Assembly (NCBI GenBank): GCA_020629315.1
Contig: JAHDDO010000010.1
Location: forward strand, 62,821-106,200
From: Saprospiraceae bacterium
GTDB taxonomy: Bacteria; Bacteroidota; Bacteroidia; Chitinophagales; Saprospiraceae
Direction: 5' to 3'
DNA length: 43,380 bases
In this document: piece by piece, positions 35,401 through 43,380 of the stretch
Numbering within the stretch: position 1 is the first letter of the stretch
Layout: the number at the start of each line of letters is the position of its first letter
Made by a program: the position numbers and the translations under genes
Notes under the pieces: model-generated
Database searches by the model: none
What the model was told of the DNA's origin: nothing
Seen by the model: only the letters and a program-made list of their open reading frames with translations

Positions 35401-38400
35401 GCCTGCTGAGGATCCAGCTGCTAGGATTTATCCAAATATGTATTTCTATTCTGCAGATGATATTGCGGGAGGAGCTGCTTGGTGTCATACTTACTTAGGA
35501 GCAGCATGTAGAGAGTATGAACCATTTTTTACTTCCTGTCCGGGTGGTTTAGTTTCAGAAACGGATATGGTACTGAATAACTGTGGAGGTAGTATTGAAC
35601 ATACTTTTGCTATTGAAAATTTTGCAGGTCCAGCAGGAGATACTTGGTTTAGTAGTGAGTACAGACCACTAATAGAATTACATGATATAGACCTACCTAT
35701 ATTCTCTCCATTAGCGTATTGTGCAAATGCAATCGTAGATAGAAATGGAATAGAGACAGAGATTGTTGTGAGCGATACCGACAACATGAATTGCAGTCCA
35801 GTTGCTGGTTATTCAGATGATTTGTGTGCGGTTGATGCTGGAAACAAAGGATACATAGTTTTTGACCTTTTTGAACAAGGAATTTCTGGCTTAGGTATTG
35901 GTCTTGATAATTGTGATACCATTAAGATTAGCTATGATTTTTGCATGACTTGTCCAGCGCCTGTTGAAGGACTTTTGGATTACGATATGCTTATTGATTG
36001 GTGTTATACAGGACATAAACCTGACGAATGTACCATATTGAATACTCGATGCACAAATAGTACGGCTGGAACGCGAAATACCTCATATTGTGATGATGAC
36101 GGATTAGCCCATAATACCAATTATTATAACCATTATGAGATGGATACCTTGTATTGCAAGGAAGATGTACCTGGTGGTATTGTATTTGTCGATGATAGTG
36201 AAGTTGTACCAATGATACCATTGGACATTACAAATAAAGGATCAGACTTCGTAGCGGCAGATCAAGCAGGACTAAGTGAAGAAATACAGCCGATGGAAAT
36301 CTGCAACTTAGACCCGCTTCCCGCTAATGGGGTAGGTGCATATGTAACTGTTCCGAACTCAGTTTCCTTTGTAAATGCATACACGGATGCAACAGGAACG
36401 ATGGCATTAACGTCCACCCTTATTTCCGATGATGGTCAAGTAAAGAAATACTTAATTACCTTACCTAGTACAGTACTGGACCCAAATGAATGTGTGGATG
36501 TTTTTATTGGCACTACCTTACTTTATTGTCCACCGCCAAGTTCAAATCCACCTGAAATTTGCTTTGGTGCCTCTTCTGGTTGTTCACCAGAAGAAGTAAG
36601 AGCAGCTATTGGTGGTGGCGGCTCTTGTAGTAACAGCGAAAAATGTTATATCTATATATTTGGAGAGGCTGATTTGCAAACAGAATGGTTTTCAATGCCT
36701 GATCGTCCAAAACTGTGTGAAGAATTCACTCTTCATGTACGTGTCAAAAATGTAAAGGAATTACTTCTTTTACATTTGGACCCAAGCTTCACCTTACCTT
36801 TTGGATTATCGCTAGTTCCAAATTCTTGGGAAGTTGCTTATCCAGGAGGATCGGTTGATATGATGGGTAACTTTGGTGATTGGACAAGTGTGCCAGATCC
36901 AGATCTAATAAATGGAACTACATATAGCTGGTCCGATGACGCTTTGTGGGGTAATTATACTGAAGCTGATGGCGATGAAGTATCATTAGATTTGGATGGT
37001 CTTTTAGGAGTTAGCTCAGACCTTGATTCAAATAAAGTGGCTTTTAGATTTAGAGTGAAAACAAATTGTGATGAGTTTCTTTCCGGATCAAAACCAAGTA
37101 CGGAGACCTTAGCCACTGACCCTTGTGGACCAGATATGTTGAGTTCTGGAAATGTAGAATCACCAGCTATTATTATTGAAGGAGCTGATCCAGAAGACTT
37201 TGCTCAGATGGTGACAGTAGCGAATCCAACTGAATTATTTTGTGGCGGTCTTACCAATACATTTGGACTTACCGGTCTTAATGTTTCTGAATTTCCAACT
37301 ACAGATAGTGTTGTAAGCTGTATTACTATTCCAACGGATAAATTAGCGTATGTGCCGGGATCGATCAATGTTACTAATCCAGCCAACTTTACTCCAGATT
37401 ATGTCACAGAAACCATGATAGGTGATGACTTAATGGTTTGTATACACACACCAAAAGTTCCTGTTGGAGGTGCATTCTCAATAAATTTTGAAGCAGCAAT
37501 GCTTGAAACAGCCGAATGTGGTGACATATTTATTGGTGCCGATATTAAATCTGTTGTAGAATCTGTGACTTGTGAGCCAGGTCCTGACGAATGTGATTTG
37601 TTCGTTCAAAATAGCATTAACCCGGGCATTTTTATAGAGCTAAAAGCACCATTAGAAACCACAGACATAAAAGTAAATGCGGACTGTGCCATGGGGACTG
37701 ATCCAGTATCCGTATGTTATGAAATAGCTTTAGAAAACCCAGGTCCTGCGTATAGTGGAAATGTAAGAGTAGGTATTCATGATGATGTTACAGCTAACAA
37801 TGTGCTAGACAGTTTTGATCCAGAATTAGTGGGACAAGATCACATGGTAAGTCTAGCCTCAGGCGAATCTACGACGCTATCAATGTGCTTAGATGTTGCG
37901 GCCATTCAATCATGCCCAATCATTATAAAACAAACCTATGAAACAAGTTGCGCCTGTAATACTGAAATCACACCGATAAATTCATTGCCTCCAGCGTTCA
38001 TTGACAATCTAGAACCTTGCTTGGTTTACTGTCCTGATGTTGATTTTGAATTGGAAATTTGTGGTGATTTTGAATACGAATTAATACCAGCCGAAGGAGG
38101 ATCTATTAGCATCGAGGGCGATTTACTTACCGTTGATTTTGCTGACGGATTTGATGTTGATGACCCAATAGAATTTCGTGTCACAGGAACTCAAGGAGAA
38201 TGTCCGATTCAAGCGAGTGTGCTATTAAAGTCATTAGGAGATTGGGTACCGACTGATAAGGAAGCAGACATTTGTGAAAACGATTGTACAGACCTAGACC
38301 TAGAAATACCTTCCGATATAGTAGAAGGAGCAAGTATTACTTGGACGCCTGAAATAGGTCTTAGTGACCCAACTGCTGCTGACCCTGAAGTATGTAATTT

Positions 38401-41400
38401 GACTGCAGATCAGATTTATACTGTTGACATCGCTTTTGGAGATGCTTGTTCATTTACTATTGAGTACCTAGTGCGGTATAATGAAAATGCAGATATTGGT
38501 ATTGGAGGAACTTCTGAAACTTGTGAATACCCAGTAGAAATGACCTTAACGTCAGATCCAGGTTATGATACTTATGAATGGTATTCAATACAAAGTGGCT
38601 TTGAAATTTTAGAAAACGTAACCACTGCACCGAGTTGGACGTCTACTTCGCCACCAGGTGACTATCTAGTAAAAGCGTATAGATCTGCAGACCTTTGTCC
38701 AGCAGTATCTGGCGTTTGGACCGTTGCCGTTAAAGAGTGTGTAGATTTAGAGTTGGAGAAAACGATTTGCGAAATTGATGCTACGCCAAATATTAATGAC
38801 ATTATTAGCTATTGCATAGAAGTATGTAACCGATTAGAGCCAGATAGTGGTCTAGTGTATACAGCTACTAATATCATAATTGAAGATCAATTACCTGCTC
38901 AAGTAATGCCTACAGGTACTATAAATGTTACAGGCACGGCTGGATATACACCGCCAGGTGGCATCCTCTATGTGGCTCCTGAATGGAATGTAGGTACCTT
39001 ACCAGCTGGTGACTGTGCTACGTTAGAAATAGAAGTAGAATTAATTGGATATGGAGATATTAGCAATAATGCTGAGATTACAAACTCCTCTCATGATGAT
39101 ATTGATTCAGAAGAAGACAATGATGATGGGGATCAAAGTGAAGATGACGAGGATAATACTAGCTTCACATTAGAACCTTTTGATCTTGCTTTAATAAAGG
39201 AAATATGTCCAGATCAAGTACCATTACCTCCTGCTGCAGTTGGTGATAATGTCAAATATTGCATTAGTGTTGTAAACCAAGGAGGGGTGGATGCCTATAA
39301 TGTAGTCGTTCATGATTATTATCCTACAGCTGTTGAACCAGTCGCTGGCCAAATGAATTGGAGTGATGATGGAATGGGAACAGCTACATATACAAGCATT
39401 CCATTTATTGCAGTGGGTGATACGGTAACCATAGAGTTACTTACTGAAATTACTAGTGTTCCTGCGCTAAATGCCGTCAATACAGCCGAAATAGGAGGTG
39501 CTGAAGATGCAGATGGAGATATGCCCACTGACTTTGATTCTACCCCTGATGATGATCCTAATAATGATGGTGACTTTACAGATAACTCTATCACAGACCC
39601 TGATGATGAAGACGATCAAGATCCAGCTATATTCTACATTCCTATTGTAGATATGGCATTGAAAAAAACAACTACCCACATGGGTCCTGTGGTTATAGGT
39701 GATGATATTACCTACAATATTGAGGTGTGCAATCAAGGCAATGTACCTTCTACCCAAATAGTAGTCAATGAATATTTGCCATCTGGACTTAGCTTACATG
39801 CAGCTATGTCACCTGGATGGTCAGACAATGGAATGGGGACAGCCACTTTTATCGTTGATGCAGCTTATATAGGAGGCGACGGAACCTTAGATCTTAATGA
39901 ATGTGTAAATATTCCCATAGTAATGACAGTGGGTCCTATTAGTTCACCAGAGGATTTAAAGAATATAGCTGAAATAAGCTCTTTCCAAGATGACATGGGA
40001 TTTGATATCACTAATCTTGATATAGATAGTGATGGTGATGATGATCCAAATAACGATGGGCCAATGGAAGATAATGTCACTGACAATACAAATAGTGATG
40101 AAGATGATAGTGATTTTGAAGGCCTAGAAGTATTTGATTTAGCTATCCAAAAAACGGTAGCTAGCCCAGGCCCATATTCGTATGGTGATGAAGTAGATTT
40201 TACTATCGAAATTATAAACCAAGGAAATATAGCCGCTGATAATATTTCTATTGTGGATTATATTCCATGTGGATATGATTATCTAAGTGTTAATGATCCT
40301 CTTTGGGCATACGATATGGCAACTGGCATTGCCTCTCGTACTTTAAGTGTGGCAAATACTGGTCTGCCAGCCGGTGGCTTAGCACCCATGAGTAGTATAA
40401 GTGTACAAATTAAGCTTGAAGTCAAAGCATGTGCTGAAGCAGGTGCTTGGACGAATGCTAGTGAAATTAGCGGCGCCACTGACGACAATGGTGATCCTGT
40501 GAACGATATCGATAGTACACCTGATGATATACCTGATAATGATGGAGACGCCATTGATAATGCAACTACAGATGCCAATGATGAAGATGATTCGGATCCA
40601 GCTCAGATAGCCATATTTGACCTGGCACTAACGAAAATGATAGTTACGCCAACACCATACAATTATGGCGATTTGTTAGAGTTTGAAATCAAAGTTTATA
40701 ACCAAGGAAATGTCCCAGCAACAAACATTGAAGTTTCAGATCACATACCTTCTGGCTTTAGTTTTGATCCATTTGACAATACAATAGCATGGATGGGCGC
40801 ATCGCCAACCGTGACACATACAATAGAAGATACCCTGAAAATGGGAGAATGTGCTGTGAGAAGTATTTTCTTGACGCTGGAACAAACCTCCGATGGCGTA
40901 GAAGGCTATACTAATATCGGTGAAATTAGCATGGCTCAAGATACCCTAGGAAATAATCCAATAGATGCAGATAGCACGCCTGATGGAGATCCAGAAAATG
41001 ACGGTGATCCAAATGATAACGTGGTAGATGATCCAGATGATGAAGATGATCATGATCCCGCACTGGTGGAAATATTTGATTTAGCGTTACGTAAAACAAG
41101 TCCTACACCAGGACCTTATAAGTATGGAGATGCCATACAATTCGATTTCGAGTTGATGAATCAAGGAACAGTCGATGCAACAAACATTGAATTATATGAT
41201 CTAATTCCTTGTGGTTTTGAATATCTAACTAGTAACGATCCTGACTGGTCATATGATATGACTTCATCTACAGCAGTGTATACGTATACAGATGTATTAG
41301 CGGCTGGTATGACGGATATAGTAAGTATAAATCTAGAACTAGTCTATTGTGATGAAGATGATGCGTATGTAAATACGGCTGAAATTTCAAGTGCCACGAA

Positions 41401-43380
41401 CGAGGCTGGAGAACCTCAGACCGATATTGATAGTACACCTGATGATGATCCGGATAATGATGGTCCAATGGAAAATGATGCCACAGATGGCACGAATGGT
41501 GATGAAGATGATAGTGATTTCCATGCAATTGAAGTCTTTGATTTAGCCTTGAAAAAAGAGCTGATCACTGAAGGACCTTATAAATATGGAGATACCTTAA
41601 GCTTCAAAATAACCACCATAAACCAAGGTACTATCCCAGCAAAAAATGTTGAGATTACAGATAATATTCCTGTTGGATTCGCTTTTGATCCCAATTTAAA
41701 TCCTCTATGGGATGATAGTTCTTTGCCAGCGGCTACGTATTTGATTTCAGAAACATTAGAGGCAAAAGCACAGCGTTGTGATACTATCCTATTGACATTA
41801 GAACAATCGTCAGGTGGAGAGGATAATTATACAAATATTGCTGAAATAAGCATGGCTCAAGATACACTTGGCATGCCACAAGAAGATGCAGATAGTACAC
41901 CAGACGGCGATCCAACAAATGATGGCGATCCTAATGATAATGTAGTTGATGACCCAGATGATGAAGATGATCATGACCCAGCAAGGGTAGATATTTTTGA
42001 CTTAGCTCAAATTAAAACAGCAACCGAACCAGGTCCATTTTTGTTGGGTGATGTCGTGACCTACGATATTACTGTATTTAATCAAGGAAATATCACAGCT
42101 ACAAATGTAAAAGTGGTTGATTACTCACCTTGTGGATTACGCTTTGATCCTGCTTTAAATCCTGACTGGACGGTAAGTTCTTCGAATACACAGACAGCGG
42201 TACTTGCTGGGCCAATTGAGCCTGGCGATGCAGAAGTTGTTCAAATCAAATTCATTGTTCAATTATGTGATACACCTTTAGAGGCATATGAAAACTTATC
42301 CGAAATAATGGAAGCCTATGATGAAAGTGGAGAGGACATGAAAGATGATGATATGGATTCTGTACCGGATGCCATAGTATCCAACGATGGAGATATGATG
42401 GATAACAATGTATTGGGTGAGATGGGAGATGAAGATGATCATGATTTCGAATTGATCACCGCACCAAGTATTCAATTGGAAAAAATGGCTATTAACATAG
42501 AGCCGGCTCTTACGTCTGGAAATGTGTACACAACATTCCAGTTCCATATAAAGAATACAGGTAATGCTCCTTTAGAGAATATATCATTGGTTGACGAATT
42601 AGATAATGCAGATAACTTGGGTGCTGCTTTTATTGGCATTGCACCTCTTGGAGATCCGGTCATTATTAGCACAGATGCTACAACACCACCAACAATCAAT
42701 GCCTCTTATGATGGTTTTGCGGCTGGAGACCCTGAGTTATTTTCGGGAGATCCGAGTCTATTAGAGACGTGCCAAATTATTGAAGTTGAAATGACTGTAG
42801 AATTACGACCAGAAATGGCTGCTGATCCATCCATGCTAATGAATACAGCCATGGTTGATGGAGAGTATATGGGCGTAAGTGTAGAGGATGAAGCCACAGA
42901 AGAATTTGTAGCTTGTGTAAGCCAGTGCGAAATTGATTGTCAAGAAACGATCAATGTATCTATAGATGAAAGTTGTATGGCTACCATTACGCCATCCATG
43001 CTTAGTAATGACATTGAATCCTATTGCGATGATTACTATTCGGTAGCGCTTGCAGACCCTTGGGGATTGCCATTGCCTTCAAATACGGTGGGTATGGATC
43101 AAGTGGGAGAGTGTCTACTCTTTACAATCACTGAGCCAGAATGTGGAAATAGCTGTGAAGGAGAAGTATGTATTGAATACAAACTACCACCTAAGATTTT
43201 CTGTCCAGAAGATCTAACAGTGGCTTGTGGTGCAGAAGATATAATCACGCAGTCTTTGGTAGTTACGGAATTCTGTTCACCATCGACAGGATTGGAGTTG
43301 ATGGATTCGGATGAAATCTTATTGCCTTGTGATCCTGATTTTACGTCTAAGTCGACAAGAACCTACATAGCACGAGATGA
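32495..43380 (+). CDS. Giant secreted DUF11-repeat surface protein (3' partial)
   Basis: An open frame from ATG 32495 to the window end, at least 3628 residues, with no in-frame stop found on reading. It begins with a signal peptide (MGILRFFICIISVLTFPLFL, about 25 residues). Residues about 30-2080 are Cys-rich beta-type sequence that I do not assign to a family beyond occasional PKD-like parts. From about 2083 to 3459 come nine DUF11-type beta domains, eight of which have Asp-rich tails; the array is described at 38741. Then comes a module CEIDCQETINVSIDESC...ATITPSML (about 3475) that matches the N terminus of the 4550 protein, then an HYR-like repeat (FCPEDLTVACGAEDI). A T9SS sorting domain beyond the window is predicted. 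A role as adhesin or motility-related surface filament is inference. Confidence 0.93.
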   Translation, partial: MGILRFFICIISVLTFPLFLGASVSNGNILKELQKQVELADCDSEFSAEQEYVFAKEEFLDWLKRERISESNSQRMMSPGCPNIQIVDMRGTAGFPQTDLLNVCGDPDTLSLLIFTDDPGEIKGFEMTVNMVSGMRYAGFEDTHFGGCTSLSNADPDINNPAFVASGLTCEDLFVANIGVTADCSVDLVNNEYLIEVEYSFTYFDPSGAIFKCSGSEIVDNDFNGAMKVPVLNIFNPSPVDVTVKELGAPACQTFNVSQDGLQAYLNEFELAVCGVDLGPDSPLSVTSWTANGVDLLGGAVYDDVDMSLTTSVGAPHFPGNIAPNPADERMNTDERVKIEICYEVANCPSGSDIPLNYKASYGCFDEVCQVANKSTFLKVRPVGSALPEISASLENGITICGEDASVVATILNPNLDTEQNVYTDLSLGFQACGMEQIMVTDVQVNGVSVPPVYEVLGDDVEISLAMNLDPTIGLVDYDGDGFFDDLPGESAPLNVEVKFGIACGVGGPYGGSDCPTISCENVQFYIRGKTNCGNTFKAFPPTGEFNLQYGQIDVSNPNEVDLNNSGSVVGYNFGKFSNDGAPLNGTNSSTQEIEFCYEFASENINECPSGPNTKFVMQIAGAAKFISDFEVVPGSAMYSEDGGAYMSVDDALVDWMLLDDSNAELTINGGSTANILCYKVQLELDDCSCGPAQFLSVTQQVVSTCSDCEPDCDIVKACRNTLFRVDPECNNCPCLARYHHERSDRVNFGYSDKSMTTRLTRDEVPAADIRRFMPGDTLEHWGHVEILSEEILNDPILWTFNWNFYPLGGSYTTADKLPLAMDGTASVLDEIRVENPDGTIHTVDFSSLADCMASGTRSNYNSYNSNIGDYPWLAHTGEGRDCTGAWGNSHDGYDNNYINIQLYNFERMKMCNDENPAIGTRDTWGDGDCLTAFIDTYDIVLGSNIHFKWHVPLIKNHYREQAKILGVAPAEDPAARIYPNMYFYSADDIAGGAAWCHTYLGAACREYEPFFTSCPGGLVSETDMVLNNCGGSIEHTFAIENFAGPAGDTWFSSEYRPLIELHDIDLPIFSPLAYCANAIVDRNGIETEIVVSDTDNMNCSPVAGYSDDLCAVDAGNKGYIVFDLFEQGISGLGIGLDNCDTIKISYDFCMTCPAPVEGLLDYDMLIDWCYTGHKPDECTILNTRCTNSTAGTRNTSYCDDDGLAHNTNYYNHYEMDTLYCKEDVPGGIVFVDDSEVVPMIPLDITNKGSDFVAADQAGLSEEIQPMEICNLDPLPANGVGAYVTVPNSVSFVNAYTDATGTMALTSTLISDDGQVKKYLITLPSTVLDPNECVDVFIGTTLLYCPPPSSNPPEICFGASSGCSPEEVRAAIGGGGSCSNSEKCYIYIFGEADLQTEWFSMPDRPKLCEEFTLHVRVKNVKELLLLHLDPSFTLPFGLSLVPNSWEVAYPGGSVDMMGNFGDWTSVPDPDLINGTTYSWSDDALWGNYTEADGDEVSLDLDGLLGVSSDLDSNKVAFRFRVKTNCDEFLSGSKPSTETLATDPCGPDMLSSGNVESPAIIIEGADPEDFAQMVTVANPTELFCGGLTNTFGLTGLNVSEFPTTDSVVSCITIPTDKLAYVPGSINVTNPANFTPDYVTETMIGDDLMVCIHTPKVPVGGAFSINFEAAMLETAECGDIFIGADIKSVVESVTCEPGPDECDLFVQNSINPGIFIELKAPLETTDIKVNADCAMGTDPVSVCYEIALENPGPAYSGNVRVGIHDDVTANNVLDSFDPELVGQDHMVSLASGESTTLSMCLDVAAIQSCPIIIKQTYETSCACNTEITPINSLPPAFIDNLEPCLVYCPDVDFELEICGDFEYELIPAEGGSISIEGDLLTVDFADGFDVDDPIEFRVTGTQGECPIQASVLLKSLGDWVPTDKEADICENDCTDLDLEIPSDIVEGASITWTPEIGLSDPTAADPEVCNLTADQIYTVDIAFGDACSFTIEYLVRYNENADIGIGGTSETCEYPVEMTLTSDPGYDTYEWYSIQSGFEILENVTTAPSWTSTSPPGDYLVKAYRSADLCPAVSGVWTVAVKECVDLELEKTICEIDATPNINDIISYCIEVCNRLEPDSGLVYTATNIIIEDQLPAQVMPTGTINVTGTAGYTPPGGILYVAPEWNVGTLPAGDCATLEIEVELIGYGDISNNAEITNSSHDDIDSEEDNDDGDQSEDDEDNTSFTLEPFDLALIKEICPDQVPLPPAAVGDNVKYCISVVNQGGVDAYNVVVHDYYPTAVEPVAGQMNWSDDGMGTATYTSIPFIAVGDTVTIELLTEITSVPALNAVNTAEIGGAEDADGDMPTDFDSTPDDDPNNDGDFTDNSITDPDDEDDQDPAIFYIPIVDMALKKTTTHMGPVVIGDDITYNIEVCNQGNVPSTQIVVNEYLPSGLSLHAAMSPGWSDNGMGTATFIVDAAYIGGDGTLDLNECVNIPIVMTVGPISSPEDLKNIAEISSFQDDMGFDITNLDIDSDGDDDPNNDGPMEDNVTDNTNSDEDDSDFEGLEVFDLAIQKTVASPGPYSYGDEVDFTIEIINQGNIAADNISIVDYIPCGYDYLSVNDPLWAYDMATGIASRTLSVANTGLPAGGLAPMSSISVQIKLEVKACAEAGAWTNASEISGATDDNGDPVNDIDSTPDDIPDNDGDAIDNATTDANDEDDSDPAQIAIFDLALTKMIVTPTPYNYGDLLEFEIKVYNQGNVPATNIEVSDHIPSGFSFDPFDNTIAWMGASPTVTHTIEDTLKMGECAVRSIFLTLEQTSDGVEGYTNIGEISMAQDTLGNNPIDADSTPDGDPENDGDPNDNVVDDPDDEDDHDPALVEIFDLALRKTSPTPGPYKYGDAIQFDFELMNQGTVDATNIELYDLIPCGFEYLTSNDPDWSYDMTSSTAVYTYTDVLAAGMTDIVSINLELVYCDEDDAYVNTAEISSATNEAGEPQTDIDSTPDDDPDNDGPMENDATDGTNGDEDDSDFHAIEVFDLALKKELITEGPYKYGDTLSFKITTINQGTIPAKNVEITDNIPVGFAFDPNLNPLWDDSSLPAATYLISETLEAKAQRCDTILLTLEQSSGGEDNYTNIAEISMAQDTLGMPQEDADSTPDGDPTNDGDPNDNVVDDPDDEDDHDPARVDIFDLAQIKTATEPGPFLLGDVVTYDITVFNQGNITATNVKVVDYSPCGLRFDPALNPDWTVSSSNTQTAVLAGPIEPGDAEVVQIKFIVQLCDTPLEAYENLSEIMEAYDESGEDMKDDDMDSVPDAIVSNDGDMMDNNVLGEMGDEDDHDFELITAPSIQLEKMAINIEPALTSGNVYTTFQFHIKNTGNAPLENISLVDELDNADNLGAAFIGIAPLGDPVIISTDATTPPTINASYDGFAAGDPELFSGDPSLLETCQIIEVEMTVELRPEMAADPSMLMNTAMVDGEYMGVSVEDEATEEFVACVSQCEIDCQETINVSIDESCMATITPSMLSNDIESYCDDYYSVALADPWGLPLPSNTVGMDQVGECLLFTITEPECGNSCEGEVCIEYKLPPKIFCPEDLTVACGAEDIITQSLVVTEFCSPSTGLELMDSDEILLPCDPDFTSKSTRTYIARD
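38741..42870 (+). repeat. Protein-coding array of nine DUF11-type repeats with acidic tails
   Basis: Units start at about 38741, 39182, 39650, 40136, 40619, 41078, 41540, 41999 and 42470, so the period is 147-162 residues. Most start with a DLAL-x-K motif after IFD or VFD, continue with GDxxxFxIxxxNQGN and end in a tail like DADSTPDGDPxNDGDPND followed by DDPDDEDDHDPA. Units five and seven, and units four and six, are more alike than neighbours, giving a two-unit superperiod. The acidic tails resemble calcium-binding thrombospondin type 3 or Dx-rich linkers; calcium binding is inference. Confidence 0.85.

Noticed and set aside
39090..42440. Recurring GATGATGA-type words in the giant gene as a microsatellite or CRISPR-like array
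   Set aside because: They are in-frame Asp/Glu codons of the acidic DUF11 tails, with variable spacing and coding periodicity; no CRISPR-type repeat and spacer pattern exists in the window.

Overview
The window looks like a chromosome segment of a low-GC Bacteroidota bacterium, probably of the Saprospiria/Lewinella type. The signs are type IX secretion system (T9SS) sorting domains of both type A and type B, a PorP/SprF protein, PD40-OmpA proteins, an atpD-atpC pair separate from other ATP synthase genes, an ExbB-ExbD-ExbD energiser cluster, no obvious Shine-Dalgarno sites, and recurrent TAnnTTTG promoter boxes. The genus assignment is inference from gene style; no rRNA or other marker is present.

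Layout. (1) 1-9100: two tandem paralogous secreted giants, the first cut by the left window edge. Both have Cys-rich HYR/Ig-like repeats, a carboxypeptidase-regulatory-like module, a dockerin-like pair, a cohesin-like domain and a type A T9SS tail. Each is followed by a strong terminator. (2) 9201-14903: housekeeping genes ruvX, def, a small cytochrome-like lipoprotein, rnhA (minus), tatD, tRNA-Ser(GGA), then an exbB / membrane protein / exbD / exbD operon ending in a perfect terminator. (3) 15152-17541, minus strand: a nucleotidyltransferase that appears split by a frameshift, mscL and purU. (4) 17592-23311: scpA, atpDC, a membrane protein, a polysaccharide deacetylase (minus), gltX and a stop-start coupled 60-residue protein. 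(5) 23379-43380: a surface-protein locus of a 2094-residue type B T9SS substrate, PorP/SprF, a PD40-OmpA lipoprotein-like partner, and a giant secreted protein of at least 3628 residues that runs off the right edge and carries about nine DUF11-type repeats.

About two thirds of the window encodes exported surface proteins. The 23379-32288 trio has the organisation expected of a type B T9SS substrate with its dedicated PorP/SprF outer-membrane partner. The giant gene directly downstream shares an N-terminal-type module with the paralogue at 4550, so both ends of the window draw on the same domain stock. The most noteworthy observations are the two-repeat superperiod in the DUF11 array, the C-type lectin fold inserted into one loop of a domain shared by the paralogues, two related GGGCGAT...GGCCAGG intergenic elements, the split nucleotidyltransferase, and near-leaderless placement of some promoter boxes.
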